In this document: positions 25,044 to 35,040 of the stretch, piece by piece
Numbering within the stretch: position 1 is the stretch's first letter
How the letters are laid out: every line of letters begins with the position of its first letter
DNA from: Polaromonas sp. OV174
Lineage (GTDB): Bacteria; Pseudomonadota; Gammaproteobacteria; Burkholderiales; Burkholderiaceae_C
Direction of reading: 5' to 3'
Assembly (NCBI RefSeq): GCF_900112285.1
Contig: NZ_FOKZ01000008.1
Coordinates: 1 to 64,000, forward strand
Length of the DNA stretch: 64,000 nucleotides
The notes under the pieces: generated by a model
Database searches by the model: none
The model's input: only the letters and a program-made list of their open reading frames with translations
What the model was told of the DNA's origin: nothing
Made by a program: the position numbers and the translations under genes

Positions 25044-26090
25044 ATGTTCAACAAGACCAAGAAAATTTACGTTTCAGATGTGACTCTGCGCGACGGCATG
25101 CACGCCATCCGCCATCAGTACTCCATCGAACAAGCAGTGGCGATTGCCCGTGCGCTGGATGAAGCCAAGGTGGACAGCATAGAAGTGGCGCACGGCGACG
25201 GCCTGCAGGGCTCCAGCTTCAACTACGGCTTTGGTGCCCACACCGATTTGGAGTGGATAGCAGCCGTTGCCGGGGTGCTCAAGCACGCCCAGGTGGCCAC
25301 CTTGCTGCTGCCCGGCATTGGCACCATCCATGACCTGCAGGCGGCCTATGACGCCGGCGCACGCGTTGTGCGCGTGGCCACCCACTGCACCGAAGCCGAC
25401 ATCTCACGCCAGCACATCGAATACGCGCGCAAGCTGGGCATGAACGCCACCGGCTTTTTGATGATGAGCCACATGAACACGCCGCAAGGTCTGGCCCAAC
25501 AGGCCAAGCTGATGGAGAGCTACGGCGCGCAATGCGTCTACGTCGTGGACTCCGGCGGCGCGATGAATATGTACGACATTGCCGACCGCTTCAAGGCCTT
25601 CAAGGAGGTACTCAAGCCCGAGACCGAAACCGGCATGCACGCCCATCACAACCTGAGCCTGGGCGTGGCCAACAGCCTGGTGGCGCTGGAGCATGGCTGC
25701 GACCGCATCGACGCCAGCCTGACCGGCATGGGAGCGGGCGCAGGCAATGCCCCGCTGGAGGTGTTCATCGCCGCCGTTGATCGCATGGGACTGAACCATG
25801 GCTGCGATGTAAAAAAGCTGATCGATGCCGCCGAAGACATCGTGCGCCCGATTCAGGAGCGGCCCGTGCGGGTAGACCGCGAAACGCTGGCGCTGGGCTA
25901 CGCCGGCGTGTACTCCAGCTTTTTGCGCCACAGCGAAGCAGCCTCGGAGAAATACGGCATTCCCGCTTTTGACATCCTGATAGAACTCGGCCGTCGCCGC
26001 ATGGTGGGCGGACAGGAAGACATGATTGTGGATGTGGCGCTCGACATGCTCAAGGCCCGCGCCAACGTCAGCACCGGAGCCAGCGCATGA
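25044..26090 (+). CDS. nbaI: 4-hydroxy-2-oxovalerate aldolase
   Basis: A 348-aa DmpG-type aldolase that splits 4-hydroxy-2-oxovalerate into pyruvate and acetaldehyde. It begins with the TIM-barrel signature [17 protein letters not shown] (metal Asp), has VDSGGAMN and the metal His pair in [15 protein letters not shown], then the C-terminal communication domain that docks the acylating dehydrogenase. AGAGG precedes the ATG. It overlaps the decarboxylase gene by four bases. Confidence 0.95.
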   Translation: MFNKTKKIYVSDVTLRDGMHAIRHQYSIEQAVAIARALDEAKVDSIEVAHGDGLQGSSFNYGFGAHTDLEWIAAVAGVLKHAQVATLLLPGIGTIHDLQAAYDAGARVVRVATHCTEADISRQHIEYARKLGMNATGFLMMSHMNTPQGLAQQAKLMESYGAQCVYVVDSGGAMNMYDIADRFKAFKEVLKPETETGMHAHHNLSLGVANSLVALEHGCDRIDASLTGMGAGAGNAPLEVFIAAVDRMGLNHGCDVKKLIDAAEDIVRPIQERPVRVDRETLALGYAGVYSSFLRHSEAASEKYGIPAFDILIELGRRRMVGGQEDMIVDVALDMLKARANVSTGASA

Positions 26091-26848
26091 GCAACATGAT
26101 TGAACAAGCCGCAGCCCGGCTCGACCAGGCCGCGCACCAGGCGCAAGCCGTCGAACAATTCGCGCCCGGCAGCTTCGACCTGGCCGACGCCTACCGTATT
26201 CAGCGCGCCTCCATCCAGCACCGGGCTGCTCGCGGCGACAAGGTGCGCGGCATCAAGCTGGGCTTCACCAGCCGCGCCAAGATGGTGCAAATGGGCGTGC
26301 ACGACCTGATCTGGGGCTGGCTCACCGACAGCATGCTGGAAGAAGAAGGCAGCACGGTGAATCTGGCGCGCTACATCCACCCACGCGTGGAGCCCGAGGT
26401 CTGCTTTCTGACCCGTCGCGACATCAGCGGCCCGATCAGCGCGCTGGAAGCGGCCGATTACATCGAAGCCGTCGCTCCGGCGCTGGAAATCATCGACTCA
26501 CGCTATCAAGACTTCAAGTTCACGCTGGAAGACGTGGTGGCCGACAACTGCTCTTCCGCCGGTCTGGTGGTCGGGCCCTGGTCGCGCCAGTTTGACAAGC
26601 TGGGCAATGCGGGCGTGAATGTGGCATTTGACGGACGCAGTGTGTTGTCAGGCTCCACCGCCGCTATTTTGGGCCACCCCTTGCGCAGCCTGGTTCAGGC
26701 CTCGCGCCTGCTGGCCGCCTGCGAACGCAGCCTGCCTGCCGGCTCGCTCATCATGGCGGGTGCGGCCACTGCGGCCGAAGCCTTGCGCCCCGACCTGCAC
26801 GTGCGCTGTGACATCAGCGGCCTGGGCCGGGTGGAGTTCTTCACATGA
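26087..26848 (+). CDS. nbaG: 4-oxalocrotonate (2-oxohex-3-enedioate) decarboxylase
   Basis: A 253-aa paralogue of the hydratase, with [41 protein letters not shown] and [30 protein letters not shown], marking the decarboxylase branch. It removes CO2 from 4-oxalocrotonate to give 2-oxopent-4-enoate and normally acts in complex with the hydratase. It overlaps both neighbours by four bases, so it is translationally coupled to the aldolase before it and to the MBL hydrolase after it. Confidence 0.92.
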   Translation: MSNMIEQAAARLDQAAHQAQAVEQFAPGSFDLADAYRIQRASIQHRAARGDKVRGIKLGFTSRAKMVQMGVHDLIWGWLTDSMLEEEGSTVNLARYIHPRVEPEVCFLTRRDISGPISALEAADYIEAVAPALEIIDSRYQDFKFTLEDVVADNCSSAGLVVGPWSRQFDKLGNAGVNVAFDGRSVLSGSTAAILGHPLRSLVQASRLLAACERSLPAGSLIMAGAATAAEALRPDLHVRCDISGLGRVEFFT

Positions 26849-27810
26849 AAAAGCGCTTGATGAGGCTGGGCTGTACGCTGCTGATGCTGCCTGCGGCAAT
26901 GGCCTGGGCAGGCGACTTCAAAGTGACCTTGCTCGGAACGGGCGTGCCCAACCCACGGCCCGACCGCTTCAGCCAAAGCACGCTGGTCGAGGCTGGCTCG
27001 CAAAAGATGGTGTTCGACATGGGTCGCGGCGTCAGCATCCGCCTGTGGCAGGCCGGCATTCCGATGGGCAGCATCAACGCCCACTTCCTGACGCACTTTC
27101 ACTCCGACCACACCATCGGCGTGCCCGACCTGTGGCTGACCGGCTGGTTGCAGCCCCCTTACGGCCGACGCACCAGTCCATTTCTGATTTATGGCCCGAA
27201 GGGCACCAAGGCGTTGATGGACGGACTGCAGTCTGCCTATGCCGACGACATCAAGATTCGCCTGGTTGACGAGCGCAATCCGCCCGCCGGCATTGCGGTC
27301 GATGCCAAGGAGTTCGAAGCCCCGGCGGTGGTCTACGAACGCGACGGCGTCAAGGTCAGCTCCTTTGTCGTTGATCAGGGCGACGACATCAAACCGTCGG
27401 TCGGCTACAAGGTCGAGTACCGTGGCCGCAGTGTGGTCATGTCGGACGACACGCGTCTGTCCAGCGAAGTGGTGCGACAGGCAACCGGCGCTGATCTGCT
27501 GATCCACGAGGTTGCGGTCATAGCCCCCGACCTGCTGAAGCGCTCGCCCTCGTTCCAGCGCATCTTTGGCCACCACACCTCGCCCGAAGAGGCGGGCACC
27601 GTATTTGCGCGGGCCAAGCCCAAGCTGGCGGTATACAGCCACATCGCGCGCTACGGCGACGCGGCCACACCGGCGCCGCCCGAAGACGCCATCGTGCAGC
27701 AGACACGCAAGACCTACGACGGGCCACTGCTGCTCGGTGAGGATTTGATGCAATTCGACATTGGCGAGACGGTCACGATGAGCCGAATTCCAGCCAGCCG
27801 CAACCCATGA
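26845..27810 (+). CDS. Exported MBL-fold hydrolase, RNase Z/type III arylsulfatase-like
   Basis: A 321-aa protein with a signal peptide ([22 protein letters not shown]) and a metallo-beta-lactamase fold. Metal site motif THFHSDHTIG, GTGVPNPRPDR near the N terminus, MSDDTRLSSEV and FGHHTSPEEAG are visible. This branch includes RNase Z-like hydrolases and the MBL-type arylsulfatases such as Pseudoalteromonas AtsA. Export to the periplasm and a place beside an FGly-type sulfatase make an aryl sulfate or other aryl ester substrate plausible. It overlaps the decarboxylase gene, so it is expressed with the pathway. Not part of the nba order as I recall it. Confidence 0.8.
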   Translation: MKKRLMRLGCTLLMLPAAMAWAGDFKVTLLGTGVPNPRPDRFSQSTLVEAGSQKMVFDMGRGVSIRLWQAGIPMGSINAHFLTHFHSDHTIGVPDLWLTGWLQPPYGRRTSPFLIYGPKGTKALMDGLQSAYADDIKIRLVDERNPPAGIAVDAKEFEAPAVVYERDGVKVSSFVVDQGDDIKPSVGYKVEYRGRSVVMSDDTRLSSEVVRQATGADLLIHEVAVIAPDLLKRSPSFQRIFGHHTSPEEAGTVFARAKPKLAVYSHIARYGDAATPAPPEDAIVQQTRKTYDGPLLLGEDLMQFDIGETVTMSRIPASRNP

Positions 27811-27985
27811 GAAACACCCAACCGGAGCACGACATGACGACACAAGTCCAGTCAGATCGGAAGCGGTGCCGACCTCGCTCGGTTGCGTGGATTTCCAAGC
27901 GACGGGTGCGAGCAGCCGACCGGCAAATCATGTCCACACGACGACAGCGCGCAATTGCCCCCTCAATCAACTTCAAGGCGAAACA
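27811..27985 (+). other. Junction region with possible gene remnant
   Basis: This 175-bp gap holds GGAGCACGAC followed by an ATG at 27834 and a short Arg-rich frame (to 27989) that resembles no protein I know and overlaps the sulfatase start. It looks like the beginning of a gene that has lost its body, or simply spacer. From here the next two genes lack ATA codons, unlike those before it, so this may be an insertion boundary. Confidence 0.35.
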
Positions 27986-29296
27986 ATGAAGCGCGCTACC
28001 GACAGACCTAATTTCGTCTTTATCATGGCCGACGATCTGGGCCATGCCGACCTCAGCTGCTACGGCGGCCGTGCCCCGGTGTCGCCCCACCTGGACCGCA
28101 TGGCGGCCGAAGGCGTGCGTTTCAGCGATGCCTACGCCAACTCGCCCGTTTGCTCGCCGACGCGTTTTGCGCTGATGACAGGCCGCTACCAGTACCGGCT
28201 GCGCGGCGCGGCCGAGGAGCCGCTGACCAGCAAGTACCGTGGCAGCGCAGAAATCGGCCTCGCGCCAGAGCACCCCACGCTGCCGTCGCTGCTGCGCGAC
28301 GTCGGCTACCACACGGCCTTGGTCGGCAAGTGGCACCTCGGCTTTGCTCCCCACTTTGGACCGCTCAAGAGCGGCTACCAGGATTTCTTCGGAGTGATGG
28401 GCGGGGGGCTGGACTATTTCACCCACAAAGACACCAACGGCATCCACGACCTGTACGACGGCGAGGTGGAAACACACGAGGTCGGTTACCTGACCGACCT
28501 GATCTCCGAGCGCGCGGTGCGCTGCATCGAAGCCTGCGCTCAGCGGCAACAGCCGTTTTTTCTCAGCGTGCACTACACGGCGCCGCACTGGCCGTGGGAA
28601 ACGCGGGACGACGAGGCCGAAGCCCACCGCATCGGCAACCAGCTGGCTCACACGGACGGCGGCTCGGTGAAGACCTACCAGTCGATGATCCACCACATGG
28701 ACGAAGGCATCGGGCGCATCCTCGCTACGCTGCGCGCGCAAGGGCTGGACGAGAACACCGTCGTTGTCTTCACCAGCGACAACGGTGCCGAGCGCTTCTC
28801 CGATACCTGGCCGCTGATCGGCAAGAAGATGGACCTGCTAGAAGGCGGCATCCGCGTGCCGCTGATCGCACGCTGGCCAGGGCGCATCGCTGCCGGGCAC
28901 GTCAGCCGCCAGGTCTGCATCACGATGGATTGGGTCGCAACCTTCCTCGAATGGGCCGGTGTCGCGCCGCATCCGGAGTACCCGCTCGACGGGGAGTCGC
29001 TGTGCGCGCATTTAGAGGCGCTCGACCCGCCGACGCTGCGTACCCTCTACTGGCGTATGAAGTACCGCAACCAGAAGGCGCTGCGCGAAGGGGACTGGAA
29101 GTACCTCAGTATCGAAGGCAATGACTACCTGTTCAACCTCGCGCAGGACGAGCGTGAACGCGCCAACCACGCACTGCGCGACCCCCAGCGGCTAGCCCGC
29201 ATGCGTGCGGCCTATGCGAGCTGGTGCGAGACGATGCCTGGCATTCCGCAAGACGCGATCAGCGTGCTGGCCTACGCTACCAAAGACCTGCCCTGA
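27986..29296 (+). CDS. Type I (formylglycine) sulfatase, arylsulfatase-like
   Basis: A 436-aa alkaline phosphatase-superfamily sulfatase. N-terminal metal ligands are in NFVFIMADDLGHADLSCYGG; the FGly-forming motif is CSPTR in NSPVCSPTRFALMTGRYQYRLR; GKWHLG and VFTSDNGAERF complete the site. The family hydrolyses sulfate esters, often aryl sulfates. There is no signal peptide from the chosen ATG at 27986, so it should be cytoplasmic; the frame is open upstream to 27866 without a convincing leader. It needs a formylglycine-generating enzyme, not in this window. It sits directly before kynureninase, suggesting a sulfated kynurenine-type substrate (inference). No ATA codons, unlike the nba genes upstream. 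Confidence 0.88.
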   Translation: MKRATDRPNFVFIMADDLGHADLSCYGGRAPVSPHLDRMAAEGVRFSDAYANSPVCSPTRFALMTGRYQYRLRGAAEEPLTSKYRGSAEIGLAPEHPTLPSLLRDVGYHTALVGKWHLGFAPHFGPLKSGYQDFFGVMGGGLDYFTHKDTNGIHDLYDGEVETHEVGYLTDLISERAVRCIEACAQRQQPFFLSVHYTAPHWPWETRDDEAEAHRIGNQLAHTDGGSVKTYQSMIHHMDEGIGRILATLRAQGLDENTVVVFTSDNGAERFSDTWPLIGKKMDLLEGGIRVPLIARWPGRIAAGHVSRQVCITMDWVATFLEWAGVAPHPEYPLDGESLCAHLEALDPPTLRTLYWRMKYRNQKALREGDWKYLSIEGNDYLFNLAQDERERANHALRDPQRLARMRAAYASWCETMPGIPQDAISVLAYATKDLP

Positions 29297-29339
29297 ATCA
29301 GGGCTAGCGAATCCATTTAAAGATATTAGGAGACAAACG

Positions 29340-30581
29340 ATGAATGCACACACAAAGACCATCACACGACAGGATGTCGCCAAACTCGACGCCGCGGATC
29401 CGCTCGCGCACTGCCGCGATCTCTTTCAACTTCCGGAGGGCGTGATCTACCTGGACGGCAATTCGCTCGGTGCACTGCCCAAGTCGGTGCCACCGCGCAT
29501 GTCGCGGGCGATCGAGCAGGAGTGGGGCGTGGGCCTGATCCGTTCATGGAACGACGCCGACTGGTATCCGGCGCCGCAGCGCGTGGGCGGGCGCATTGCG
29601 CCGCTGATCGGTGCCGCGGTCGACGAAGTCATCGCCGCCGACTCGACCTCGGTCAACCTGTTCAAGGTTCTGGTGGCGGCGCTACGCATGCGTCCTGGCC
29701 GCACGCGGATCGTCGGCGAGATCGGCAACTTCCCGACCGATGTCTATGTCGCCAGCGGCGTCGCCGAATTGATGAATGCCGACTTCGTCGCGCTCGAGCC
29801 CGACGCGGTGCTCGACGCGATTGATGAGCGGGTGGCCATCGTCTCTCTGACGCATGTCAACTACAAGACCGGGCGCGTCTACGACATGGCCGAGATCACG
29901 CGCCGGGCGCACGCTGTTGGCGCGCTGGTGGTCTGGGACCTGTGCCACACCGCTGGCGCCATGCCCTGCGACCTGAACGGCGCCCAGGCCGACTTCGCGG
30001 TCGGTTGCGGCTACAAGTACCTCAATGGCGGGCCGGGCGCACCGGCGTTTGTTTATGTCGCCAAACGCCACCATGCGGCGCTGCACCAGCCGCTGACCGG
30101 TTGGCATGGCCATGCGCGGCCGTTCGAGTTCGTCCATGGCTACGAGCCCGCTCCGGGTATGGATCGCATGCTGGTGGGCACAGCGTCCCAGCTGGGGCTG
30201 ATTTCGCTGGAGGCGGCGCTCGAAGCCTTCGACGGCGTCGATATGGCGGTGCTGCGCAGCAAGAGCGAGGTCATGACCGACTTGTTCATCCGCCTGGCGG
30301 ATCAGGAACTCACCGGCTTCGGCCTGGCCACGCCACGGGACGCCGCAACGCGCGGCAGCCAGGTGTCGCTCACGCATCCCGAGGGCTACGCGATCATGCA
30401 GGCGCTCATTGCGCGCGGCGTGATCGGCGATTTCCGTGCGCCGAATATCCTGCGCTTCGGCTTCGCGGTGCTGTACCTGAGTTTCGACGACGTCTGGAAT
30501 GCGATCGCCACGCTGAAGGACATCATGGACACCAAGGTGTGGATGGAGCCCGAATTCCAGCAGCGCAAGGCGGTGACATGA
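29340..30581 (+). CDS. kynU: Kynureninase
   Basis: A 413-aa fold-type I PLP enzyme that cleaves kynurenine to anthranilate and alanine, or 3-hydroxykynurenine to 3-hydroxyanthranilate and alanine. Visible blocks are YLDGNSLGALP, RSWNDADWYPAPQRVG, VWDLCHTAGAMPCDLNGAQADFAVGCGYKYLNGGPGAPAFVY with the PLP lysine, and GWHGHARPFEF. AGGAG precedes ATG 29340. The hydroxylated substrate fits here, since 3-hydroxyanthranilate dioxygenase is in the same cluster and no enzyme for anthranilate is. Not part of the nba order as I recall it. Confidence 0.95.
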   Translation: MNAHTKTITRQDVAKLDAADPLAHCRDLFQLPEGVIYLDGNSLGALPKSVPPRMSRAIEQEWGVGLIRSWNDADWYPAPQRVGGRIAPLIGAAVDEVIAADSTSVNLFKVLVAALRMRPGRTRIVGEIGNFPTDVYVASGVAELMNADFVALEPDAVLDAIDERVAIVSLTHVNYKTGRVYDMAEITRRAHAVGALVVWDLCHTAGAMPCDLNGAQADFAVGCGYKYLNGGPGAPAFVYVAKRHHAALHQPLTGWHGHARPFEFVHGYEPAPGMDRMLVGTASQLGLISLEAALEAFDGVDMAVLRSKSEVMTDLFIRLADQELTGFGLATPRDAATRGSQVSLTHPEGYAIMQALIARGVIGDFRAPNILRFGFAVLYLSFDDVWNAIATLKDIMDTKVWMEPEFQQRKAVT

Positions 30582-30634
30582 GGCGCCCGAACGCTGCAAG
30601 CCCTTCAGTCGCCCATCAACCCAGGAATGAAAAC

Positions 30635-31612
30635 ATGCTCTTCAATGCAACCAGACGGATCTTCGTGGTGGCCTGTGCAGCCGTGTCGGTGCTCGGCACC
30701 GCATCGGCGCAAACCAGCGACCGCATCAGCGGCCCGGTCAAGCTGCTGGTGGGATTTCCGGCCGGCGGCGCCGGCGACCTCATCGCCCGCGTCGTCGCCG
30801 ACAAGTTGTCGGCCTCGCTCGGCGTCACGGTGATCGTCGAGAACAAGCCGGGCGCCGGAGGCCGCATTGCCGCCGAAGTGCTGAAGAACGCACCGGCCGA
30901 CGGCAACACGGTGCTGATCACGCCGTCGGCGCCGATCGTCATCGCGCCGCTGACCTTCCGCAAGCTTAACTACAACCCCGAAGCGGACTTCGTACCCGTT
31001 GCGCAGTTGGTGAAGTTTCCTCTCGTGATCGCCACCGCTGGAAGCAGCCCGTACAAGACCTTGAACGAATTCGTCACGCTGATCAAAGCGGATCCGACGC
31101 AGGCTACGTTCGGCACCTCGGCCGCCGGCAGTCAATTGCACTTCCTCGGTGTGATGTTCGGACAGGCGATCAAGGTTGAGATGACGCATGTGCCGTACCA
31201 AGGGGGCTCGCCGCTGGTGAACGACCTGATAGGCGGCCAGATCCCTCTCGCGATCGATCAGTTTCCGCTGGAGCTCTACAAGGCCGGCAGGATCCGCATG
31301 CTCGCAACCTCGGGCGCGACGCGTTCGCCGCTCATGCCCGAGGTGCCGACCTTCAAGGAACAAGGCTTCCCCGGCGTCGAAGGTGAAGCCTGGTTCGGCG
31401 CCTACATGCATGCCAAGACCCCGGCGACTATCGTGCAACGCATCAGCGAGGCCTTGGTGAACACGGTTCGGCAGCCCGACGTGAAGCAAAAGCTCGCACA
31501 GGCCGGTCTCGAAACGACGGGACTGAAGGCGCCGGAATTCGCAGCGCTGGTGGCGTCGGATCGTAAGCGGTGGAAGCCGGTGATCGAAGCATCGGGCTTT
31601 CGCGGCGACTGA
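30635..31612 (+). CDS. Bug family tripartite tricarboxylate transporter receptor
   Basis: A 325-aa periplasmic binding protein with a signal peptide (MLFNATRRIFVVACAAVSVLGTASAQ) and the Bug/TctC pattern VKLLVGFPAGGAGDLIARVVADKLS... VIVENKPGAGGRIAAEVL. Bug proteins bind carboxylated ligands, often aromatics, for TctAB transporters. No tctA/tctB genes are nearby, so it is an orphan receptor, common in Burkholderiales. Start at ATG 30635; an ATG at 30578 overlapping the kynU stop is in frame. Co-expressed with kynureninase, so a kynurenine-like ligand is plausible. Confidence 0.88.
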   Translation: MLFNATRRIFVVACAAVSVLGTASAQTSDRISGPVKLLVGFPAGGAGDLIARVVADKLSASLGVTVIVENKPGAGGRIAAEVLKNAPADGNTVLITPSAPIVIAPLTFRKLNYNPEADFVPVAQLVKFPLVIATAGSSPYKTLNEFVTLIKADPTQATFGTSAAGSQLHFLGVMFGQAIKVEMTHVPYQGGSPLVNDLIGGQIPLAIDQFPLELYKAGRIRMLATSGATRSPLMPEVPTFKEQGFPGVEGEAWFGAYMHAKTPATIVQRISEALVNTVRQPDVKQKLAQAGLETTGLKAPEFAALVASDRKRWKPVIEASGFRGD

Positions 31613-31639
31613 ACCTTGCAGTTTAGGAAGATAAGAATC

Positions 31640-32083
31640 ATGACATCACTACCAGTGACCGAAGCCATGGTCGTGGCTGGCAAAGCCAAGCCACGCGGGC
31701 GCTTCCCGCATGTCAAACGCGCGGGCGATTTTTTGTACATCTCAGGCACCAGCTCGCGCCGGCCCGACAACTCATTTGCTGGCGTGTCCGTGGATGAGAT
31801 GGGCGTGACAGCGCTCGACATCCGGGTGCAGACGCGCGCTGTGATCGAGAACATCGGCGACATCCTGAAAAGCGTCGGCGCCGACCTTGGCGACCTGGTC
31901 GAGACCCAGGTCTTCCTCGTCAACATGAACGACTTCGGCGGCTACAACGCTGTGTGGGCAGAGTTCTTCGACTACGACGGCCCGACCCGCACCACGGTGG
32001 CAGTGCACCAGCTGCCGCACCCGCATCTGCTGATTGAAATCAAGGCGGTGGCCTACAAGCCAATGCCAGCAAGGAATCCATGA
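31640..32083 (+). CDS. nbaF: 2-aminomuconate deaminase (RidA superfamily)
   Basis: A 147-aa RidA-fold enzyme with [51 protein letters not shown] and [23 protein letters not shown], as I remember for 2-aminomuconate deaminases (NbaF/AmnD). It releases ammonia from 2-aminomuconate to give 4-oxalocrotonate, upstream of the decarboxylase. AGGAAG lies before ATG 31640. Its partners E, X, H, J, I, G are 5 kb upstream, separated by the sulfatase/kynureninase block, and the racemase gene overlaps its end by four bases. Confidence 0.88.
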   Translation: MTSLPVTEAMVVAGKAKPRGRFPHVKRAGDFLYISGTSSRRPDNSFAGVSVDEMGVTALDIRVQTRAVIENIGDILKSVGADLGDLVETQVFLVNMNDFGGYNAVWAEFFDYDGPTRTTVAVHQLPHPHLLIEIKAVAYKPMPARNP

Positions 32084-33318
32084 AATCGAGCCGCCGAAAC
32101 TTTACTTTGTCCGTTCTTGCGCTCGCCGTGGGTTCGCAGGCCGGCGCCGCCCCGCGCTTGGCGTCCGAGTTGGTGCGCACGCCCGGCCTCGATGTCACGC
32201 GAAACTCGAACGCATGGCTGGAGATCGATGCCTCCGCGTTCGAGCAGAACCTGCAGAAGGTGAGGGATCGCCTGAACGAACGCACCCGCATCTGCGTCGT
32301 CATGAAGGCCGACGCGTACGGCCACGGCATTTCGCTACTGATGCCCTCTGTCATACGGATGAAGATTCCCTGCGTGGGCGTGACGAGCAACGAGGAAGCG
32401 CGGCTGGTTCGCCAAAGCGGCTTCAAGGGTCAGTTGGTGCGGCTACGCGCAGCACCGTTGGGCGAAATGGTCAACGGCATGCGCTACGGCGTCGAGGAAC
32501 TGCTCGGCAACCTGGACGTTGCGCGCCAACTCGCCGAGCAGGCGCGCAGGCGCCACCTGACGGTGGCCTTTCACCTGGCGCTCAACTCCGGCGAGATGGC
32601 ACGCAACGGACTCGAGGTTGATGACGAGAAGGTCAAGCAGCAGACGCTCGAGATCCTCGCGATGCCGGGGCTACGTCCGGTCGGCATCATGACCCATTTC
32701 GCGATGGGCGAGGCCGATCAGGTGCGCGCCGGTATCGCGGAGTTCGATCGCGATGCCCACTGGCTGATCGAGCAGGCCGGTCTCGATCGCAAACGCATCA
32801 CGCTGCATGCTGCCAATTCCTTCCTGACCTTGGACATCCCGGAGGCGCACTTCGACATGGTTCGGCCGGGGCGCATCCTCTATGGCTTCTCGACCAAGGG
32901 CGACTTCAAGAAGGCCATGCGCTTCATGACCCGCGTGGCTAGCGTCAACGAGTATCCGAGCGGCAGTGGCGTGAGCTACAGCCACACGTTCGTGCTCAAG
33001 CGCGACTCGCGGCTGGCCAACATCCCCGCGGGCTATTCCGACGGTTATCGTCGCGCATTCGGCAACAAAGGCTACGTGCTGATCAACGGGCATCGCGCGC
33101 CTATCGTCGGCTCGATCACCATGAACACCTTCATGGTCGATGTGACCGATTTCCCGGACGTCAAAGCCAATGACGAAGTCGTGCTCTTCGGCCGGCAGGG
33201 CGACCAGGAGATTACGCAGCTCGAGTTGCAGACGGTCATCAAAGACATCATGGTTGATATGTCCGTCCCATGGGGCGCGACCAATCCAAAAGTACTGGCG
33301 TCGCGCGCCGCGCGCTAA
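32080..33318 (+). CDS. Exported alanine racemase-like / broad-specificity amino acid racemase
   Basis: A 412-aa Alr-family enzyme. The PLP lysine is in [14 protein letters not shown]; the catalytic Tyr segment is [29 protein letters not shown], and [15 protein letters not shown] follows. The GVSY-HTF and [16 protein letters not shown] patterns resemble periplasmic broad-specificity racemases (BSR/Bar) rather than housekeeping Alr. The N terminus ([23 protein letters not shown]) is a twin-arginine-like signal (SRRNF), so it probably acts in the periplasm. Placement between the deaminase and the 3-hydroxyanthranilate dioxygenase suggests it makes D-kynurenine or D-tryptophan derivatives usable (inference). 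Confidence 0.85.
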   Translation: MKSSRRNFTLSVLALAVGSQAGAAPRLASELVRTPGLDVTRNSNAWLEIDASAFEQNLQKVRDRLNERTRICVVMKADAYGHGISLLMPSVIRMKIPCVGVTSNEEARLVRQSGFKGQLVRLRAAPLGEMVNGMRYGVEELLGNLDVARQLAEQARRRHLTVAFHLALNSGEMARNGLEVDDEKVKQQTLEILAMPGLRPVGIMTHFAMGEADQVRAGIAEFDRDAHWLIEQAGLDRKRITLHAANSFLTLDIPEAHFDMVRPGRILYGFSTKGDFKKAMRFMTRVASVNEYPSGSGVSYSHTFVLKRDSRLANIPAGYSDGYRRAFGNKGYVLINGHRAPIVGSITMNTFMVDVTDFPDVKANDEVVLFGRQGDQEITQLELQTVIKDIMVDMSVPWGATNPKVLASRAAR

Positions 33319-33909
<591 letters not shown>

Positions 33910-33974
33910 AGAAGCCGGCATATCCCTGCAAGGCCTGCGGCTGCAGTTCTGAAAGTTAAGTGTTCCTCTTTGCC

Positions 33975-34982
33975 ATGACAAATCCTCAAAAAATCGACAT
34001 CCATTCGCACCACTTTCCGAAGCTGAGCCGTGCCGAGGCAGCCACGCTGAATGCGCAAACCGGCCCCTGGCTGCGCATAGCCAGTGACGGTGAACATGGC
34101 CACATCATGGCCGGCGACAAACCCTTTCGGCCGGTAAGTCGTGTGCTGTGGGATGCCCAAGCCCGCCTTGAGGACATGGATGCGCAGGGCGTGGACATCC
34201 AGATCAGCTGCGCTACCCCCATCATGTTCGGCTACAGCGCAGCTCCTGCGATCGCCGCGGACTGGGCGCAGCGCATGAACGACCATGCGCTTCAGTTCGC
34301 CAGCGCCAAACCGTCGCGTCTCAAGGTGTTGGCCCAAGTGCCCCTTCAAGACTTAGAGCTGGCCTGCGCCGAAGCCAGTCGCGCCAAGGCCAGCGGCCAT
34401 GTGGGCGTGCAAATCGGCAACCACCTGGGCGATCGCGACATGGACGATCACCAGATGGTGGACTTCCTGATTCATTGCGCCCACAACGACATTCCTGTGC
34501 TGGCCCACCCCTGGGACATGATGGGTGGCGAGCGCATGAAAAAGTGGATGCTGCCCTGGCTGGTCGCCATGCCCGCAGAAACCCAGCTCGGCATTCTTTC
34601 CTTGATTCTTTCTGGTGCCTTCGAGCGCATTCCAGAAACATTGAAACTGTGTTTTGCCCACGGTGGAGGCTCTTTTGCCTTTCTGCTGGGACGGGTGGAC
34701 AACGCCTGGAAGCACCGCGATATCGTGCGCGAAGACTGCCCTCGCCTGCCATCGTCCTATGTGGATCGCTTCAGCGTGGACAGTGCAGTGTTCGAGCCTC
34801 GTGCGCTGCATTTGTTGACCGAAGTGATGGGCGCACAACGCGTGATGCTGGGCTCGGACTACCCCTTCCCGCTGGGCGAGCCACAGATTGGCCAACTTGT
34901 CTCTGAAGCCGCGTTTCTGTCTGACGAACAGCGCCAAGACATTCTGGCAAACAACGCACGCCACTTCTTTGGCCTGGACTGA
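33975..34982 (+). CDS. nbaD: 2-amino-3-carboxymuconate-6-semialdehyde decarboxylase
   Basis: A 335-aa ACMSD-type amidohydrolase-fold decarboxylase giving 2-aminomuconate 6-semialdehyde, the substrate of the first gene of the operon. The zinc-binding DIHSHHFP is at the N terminus, and [15 protein letters not shown] and [13 protein letters not shown] (metal Asp) occur in the expected order. Start at ATG 33975; an in-frame GTG at 33960 is possible. Its stop codon lies inside a perfect dyad. Confidence 0.95.
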   Translation: MTNPQKIDIHSHHFPKLSRAEAATLNAQTGPWLRIASDGEHGHIMAGDKPFRPVSRVLWDAQARLEDMDAQGVDIQISCATPIMFGYSAAPAIAADWAQRMNDHALQFASAKPSRLKVLAQVPLQDLELACAEASRAKASGHVGVQIGNHLGDRDMDDHQMVDFLIHCAHNDIPVLAHPWDMMGGERMKKWMLPWLVAMPAETQLGILSLILSGAFERIPETLKLCFAHGGGSFAFLLGRVDNAWKHRDIVREDCPRLPSSYVDRFSVDSAVFEPRALHLLTEVMGAQRVMLGSDYPFPLGEPQIGQLVSEAAFLSDEQRQDILANNARHFFGLD

Positions 34983-34997
34983 CCGACGATCGGTCAG
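34979..34997. promoter_or_regulatory. Perfect dyad overlapping the nbaD stop
   Basis: CTGACCGA-CGA-TCGGTCAG: 8-bp arms with a 3-nt centre, including the nbaD stop codon. No T-run follows, so termination by itself is unlikely. The GACCGA...TCGGTC form is typical of TetR-family operators. It precedes the transporter operon by 250 bp. Confidence 0.5.
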
Positions 34998-35040
34998 TGT
35001 CTATTTCCATAACGCGGCAAGACTAGGGGAGACACTGAGG

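Noticed and set aside
27834..27989. Short Arg-rich ORF before the sulfatase as a real gene
   Set aside because: Has a plausible ribosome binding site but no resemblance to any protein, and it overlaps the sulfatase start; reported only as a junction region.
28150..29124. 324-codon alternative frame within the sulfatase gene
   Set aside because: Arg/Pro-rich out-of-frame shadow of the sulfatase, whose own frame holds all active-site motifs.
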